From: PLOWO2-12-38-17 sp963709355
Lineage (GTDB): Bacteria; Planctomycetota; Brocadiia; Brocadiales; Brocadiaceae
Reading direction: 5' to 3'
Assembly (NCBI GenBank): GCA_963709355.1
Contig: CAVPVY010000005.1
Coordinates: forward strand, 1,426,001-1,490,000
Length of the DNA: 64,000 nucleotides
Below the pieces are notes generated by a model. The model worked only from the letters and a program-made list of their open reading frames with translations. It did no database searches and was not told the origin of the DNA. The position numbers were made by a program, and so were the translations under genes. Shown piece after piece: positions 62,222 to 64,000 of this stretch (the stretch's first letter is position 1; the number at the start of each line of letters is the position of its first letter).

Positions 62222-62467
62222 ATGAAACGGTTTTTATATTTACTATCAGCCTTAAGTTTTACTGTGATTATCTCAAGTTATCTATTGATTTCAAATGTAA
62301 TAGCAGATGGAAAAAAGCCTGTTGAGAAGACCATATAAAAGGATTATATTTATAGCATGGATGTTGATAAAGATAAGACGCTTAAAGTTGAGTACGACGG
62401 CAAAATGTATTATTTCTGTTCCAAACATTGTGAAGAACATTTAAAAAATGGCCTTCGAAATATCTAA
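62222..62467 (+). pseudogene. YHS-domain protein with in-frame stop and lost metal-site Cys
   Basis: ATG 62222, with SD GGGGAGG, opens MKRFLYLLSALSFTVIISSY, a signal peptide. The frame meets TAA at 62336-62338 and continues in frame with KDYIYSMDVDKDKTLKVEYD and GKMYYFCSKHCEEHLKN to TAA at 62465-62467. That tail is a YHS domain. The first metal-site Cys (C in DSVCNMEV of the intact paralogue) reads Tyr here. The nonsense codon and the lost Cys show it is decayed, while its ribosome-binding site and leader are intact. Confidence 0.8.
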
Positions 62468-62493
62468 AGAAATGCGTATTAATTAATAATTAA

Positions 62494-62522
62494 TTGACAA
62501 TTTTAAAATAGAATTTTAAATA
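62494..62522 (+). promoter_or_regulatory. Promoter of the second 8xCxxC gene
   Basis: TTGACA at 62494-62499, 17-bp spacer, TAAATA at 62517-62522. The first 10 bp (TTGACAATTT) resemble the promoter of the first 8xCxxC gene (TTGACAATTC). Confidence 0.55.
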
Positions 62523-62610
62523 TATTTTATATTTTCATTTATTTTGATATAAGTATTATAATGACTTTAACTTAAAAGGTCTTTAAATTTTTTTAGGAGG
62601 GGTTTTAGAT

Positions 62611-63177
62611 ATGTATGTGTTAAGTAAAAAGTTAGTTGGAGTTTTGGCGGTTGTTGTTACCTCAGCAGGTTTAACATTGGGTGTTGCTAATTCTTTATTT
62701 GCTCAAGAGGCGGCTCCTCAAGCCCCTGCCGAAACGCATAAAGACAGTGAAAAGGCATTGGCGCCTGAACACGCAACTATTGAAAGGCCAATGTGTCCTG
62801 CGTGTAAAGACGTACGTGTAAGCCCTGAGAAGGGAAAAACGCTTTCAAGAACGATAATGGTTTGTCCTGAATGTAAGAATGAAGTAACAGAGTTTTCAGT
62901 CCATCACTGCAACAAATGCAATAAAGACGTAATAGTCTGCACTTTATGTAATAAGGCAGCAGCAGAAGGGTATTCTGTGCTCATGGAGAAAAGTAAATGT
63001 CCAAAATGTGGAGAGGTTCGTGCAAGGCCAGTAAAGGGAAGAACTATGGCAACATGGAAAATGAAGTGTCCTGATTGTAAAAAGAAACTAAGCGCATGGG
63101 ATGTTCAGCACTGCGATAAATGTAATGTTGATTATATTTCATGTCCATTGTGCAAAAAGGAACACGAGAAAAAATAA
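62611..63177 (+). CDS. Exported protein with eight CxxC motifs, paralogue of 60815-61348, 188 aa
   Basis: Signal peptide through SLFAQ (MYVLSKKLVGVLAVVVTSAG at the start), then a variable Ala/Pro/Glu-rich segment of ~30 residues, then eight CxxC pairs: C62-C65, C85-C88, C100-C103, C110-C113, C130-C133, C153-C156, C168-C171 and C178-C181. Gaps inside each unit are again 19, 11 and 6. The N-terminal part differs from the paralogue while the Cys grid is exact, so the spacing is under strong constraint. SD GGAGG (62596-62600) is strong. The 3' end, terminator and the flanking PQQ fragment are also duplicated. Function as for the first copy: probable exported metal-site protein, unknown partner. 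Confidence 0.85.
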   Translation: MYVLSKKLVGVLAVVVTSAGLTLGVANSLFAQEAAPQAPAETHKDSEKALAPEHATIERPMCPACKDVRVSPEKGKTLSRTIMVCPECKNEVTEFSVHHCNKCNKDVIVCTLCNKAAAEGYSVLMEKSKCPKCGEVRARPVKGRTMATWKMKCPDCKKKLSAWDVQHCDKCNVDYISCPLCKKEHEKK

Positions 63178-63221
63178 CTCTGGATAAATAATTCTGAACT
63201 AAACCAGCATTTATATAAACA

Positions 63222-63276
63222 AAAAGGAAAGAAGAAAACCGGAAAAATCTCCAAATGTTCTTCTTTCCTTTTTTAT
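63222..63276 (+). terminator. Rho-independent terminator after the second 8xCxxC gene
   Basis: 15-bp stem AAAAGGAAAGAAGAA (63222-63236) with its complement at 63258-63272 and a T-rich tail. Identical stem to the first copy, with a slightly different loop. Confidence 0.9.
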
Positions 63277-63354
63277 TTCTAATCGCGTTATTTATTTGAT
63301 TAATTGAATTCAACTCTATAATTTCCACCTACCCAAAGCTGTTATTTTTAGTTA

Positions 63355-63700
63355 ATGAGTTTTATTCGTCCTTAATGGCATATATATTTACAGACAGAGT
63401 ACCACCTACGTCCTTATTCTGATCGCCACTCACACTACCTACATAAATTGTTTTTCCATCATTGCTCACGATAGGTGGTGCAAGAGGCGCTGTGGAGACA
63501 TCTGTTTGTTATTTCCATTTTAAATTATTAGAATGATGCCCATTGTTATGGCTTTACCCCCCACTATGCTGCGAGTTATAGTGAAACATTTGCCATGGAA
63601 TAGTTGTCGTTTGTGTCGTTGAAGTAACTGTTATATATAATATATACTAAAGGTGTCCTTGTAGGTGTTGGAGTAACATTTTTCTCATACTTCTCAACAA
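63355..63700 (-). pseudogene. Remnant of PQQ-like repeat protein, copy 2, internally deleted
   Basis: Minus-strand pieces: TPTPTRTPL (Pro/Thr linker), then TTIPWQMFHYNSQHSGG (typical start of the first PQQ blade), a stop, LKWK, a second stop, and QTDVSTAPLAPPIVSNDGKT with IYVGSVSGDQNKDVGGTLS and the true end VNIYAIKDE. It joins the beginning of the propeller to its end, so the middle is deleted, and at least two stops and one frameshift are present. Corresponds to copy 1 at 61542-61862. Confidence 0.75.
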
Positions 63701-64000
63701 CTACCTTTTTTCACCTCTATCAATTTCAAACATCTCTTTACAATCTGCTGGTGTACTGATAGTGTTGCCTTCAACCTCCCCAAATATAATTATGTGCGTT
63801 TTATCTGCAATAACCAATTTATTTCTTTGTGCAAAGAAACATTACAAAACGAAATTAAGTCAATCATAAAATATTGCCTAAATATAGTAAGAAAACAATA
63901 GTAAGGTTACTCTAATCTTATTGTATAAATAAAGTATTTATACTATAATTATTTCATAAATATTATTACATAAAGACAGGCTTTAATTATCTGATTCCCT
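63701..64000. other. Right end of window, no gene supported
   Basis: 300 bp of AT-rich DNA. The first ~80 bp may be the far N-terminal end of the PQQ remnant on the minus strand. No intact ORF, tRNA or terminator is recognised. Confidence 0.4.

Noticed and set aside
1..64000. CRISPR array, prophage or integrative element
   Set aside because: No regularly spaced direct repeats, cas-like genes, integrase or phage structural genes were seen.

Overview
The window reads as a chromosome segment of an AT-rich planctomycete, most likely an anammox-type member of the Brocadiales. This placement is inferred. It rests on an octaheme hydroxylamine-oxidoreductase-like cytochrome (59107-60603), a second octaheme cytochrome (53398-55245), exported metal-site proteins next to them, and general gene style. 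No rRNA or other decisive marker is present.

Layout. (1) 1-14.1 kb, minus strand, visibly richer in G+C than the middle of the window: a surface-polysaccharide locus. It has a Wzm/Wzt-type ABC exporter, four glycosyltransferase genes (two of them multidomain fusions, one frameshifted), and an unusual radical-SAM set: a split radical-SAM/SPASM pair and a SPASM-like/radical-SAM/GT4 fusion. A membrane-TPR protein runs off the left edge. (2) 14.6-18.9 kb, plus strand: a strong promoter, a cyclic-di-GMP-I riboswitch and an SD-sequestering element precede an exported protein and four minor prepilin genes. A possible structured RNA follows. (3) 19.7-30.4 kb: cobS, an exported protein, cysC, two alkaline-phosphatase-superfamily enzymes, tRNA-Thr, a second prepilin set (PilV-, PilW- and GspK-like) and a Nudix hydrolase. 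(4) 30.4-36.9 kb, minus strand: tRNA-Val, thrS, infC (AUU start), rpmI, rplT, pheS, pheT and a small coiled-coil ORF. This is the classic translation cluster, but thrS, rpmI and pheS carry many homopolymer-type frameshifts. (5) 37.2-53 kb: housekeeping genes (nth, aquaporin, pssA, purM, purF, thiE, murQ, purB), a GT2, two radical-SAM proteins, a DUF445 membrane protein, an HPF-cold-shock fusion and a decayed IS1595-like element. (6) 53.4-64 kb: the respiratory/metal region, with two octaheme cytochromes, a YHS lipoprotein, a broken and an intact P2A-type cation ATPase, two paralogous exported proteins each with eight CxxC motifs at fixed spacing, and a mosaic of duplicated fragments.

How the parts work together. 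The polysaccharide locus builds and exports a surface glycan. The prepilin operon is placed under c-di-GMP control, which fits a surface-attachment switch. The right end couples exported multiheme electron carriers with cation transport and cysteine-rich metal-site proteins.

The best candidates for something undescribed are the paired 8xCxxC exported proteins, the radical-SAM genes inside the glycan locus, and the structured element at 18980-19142.
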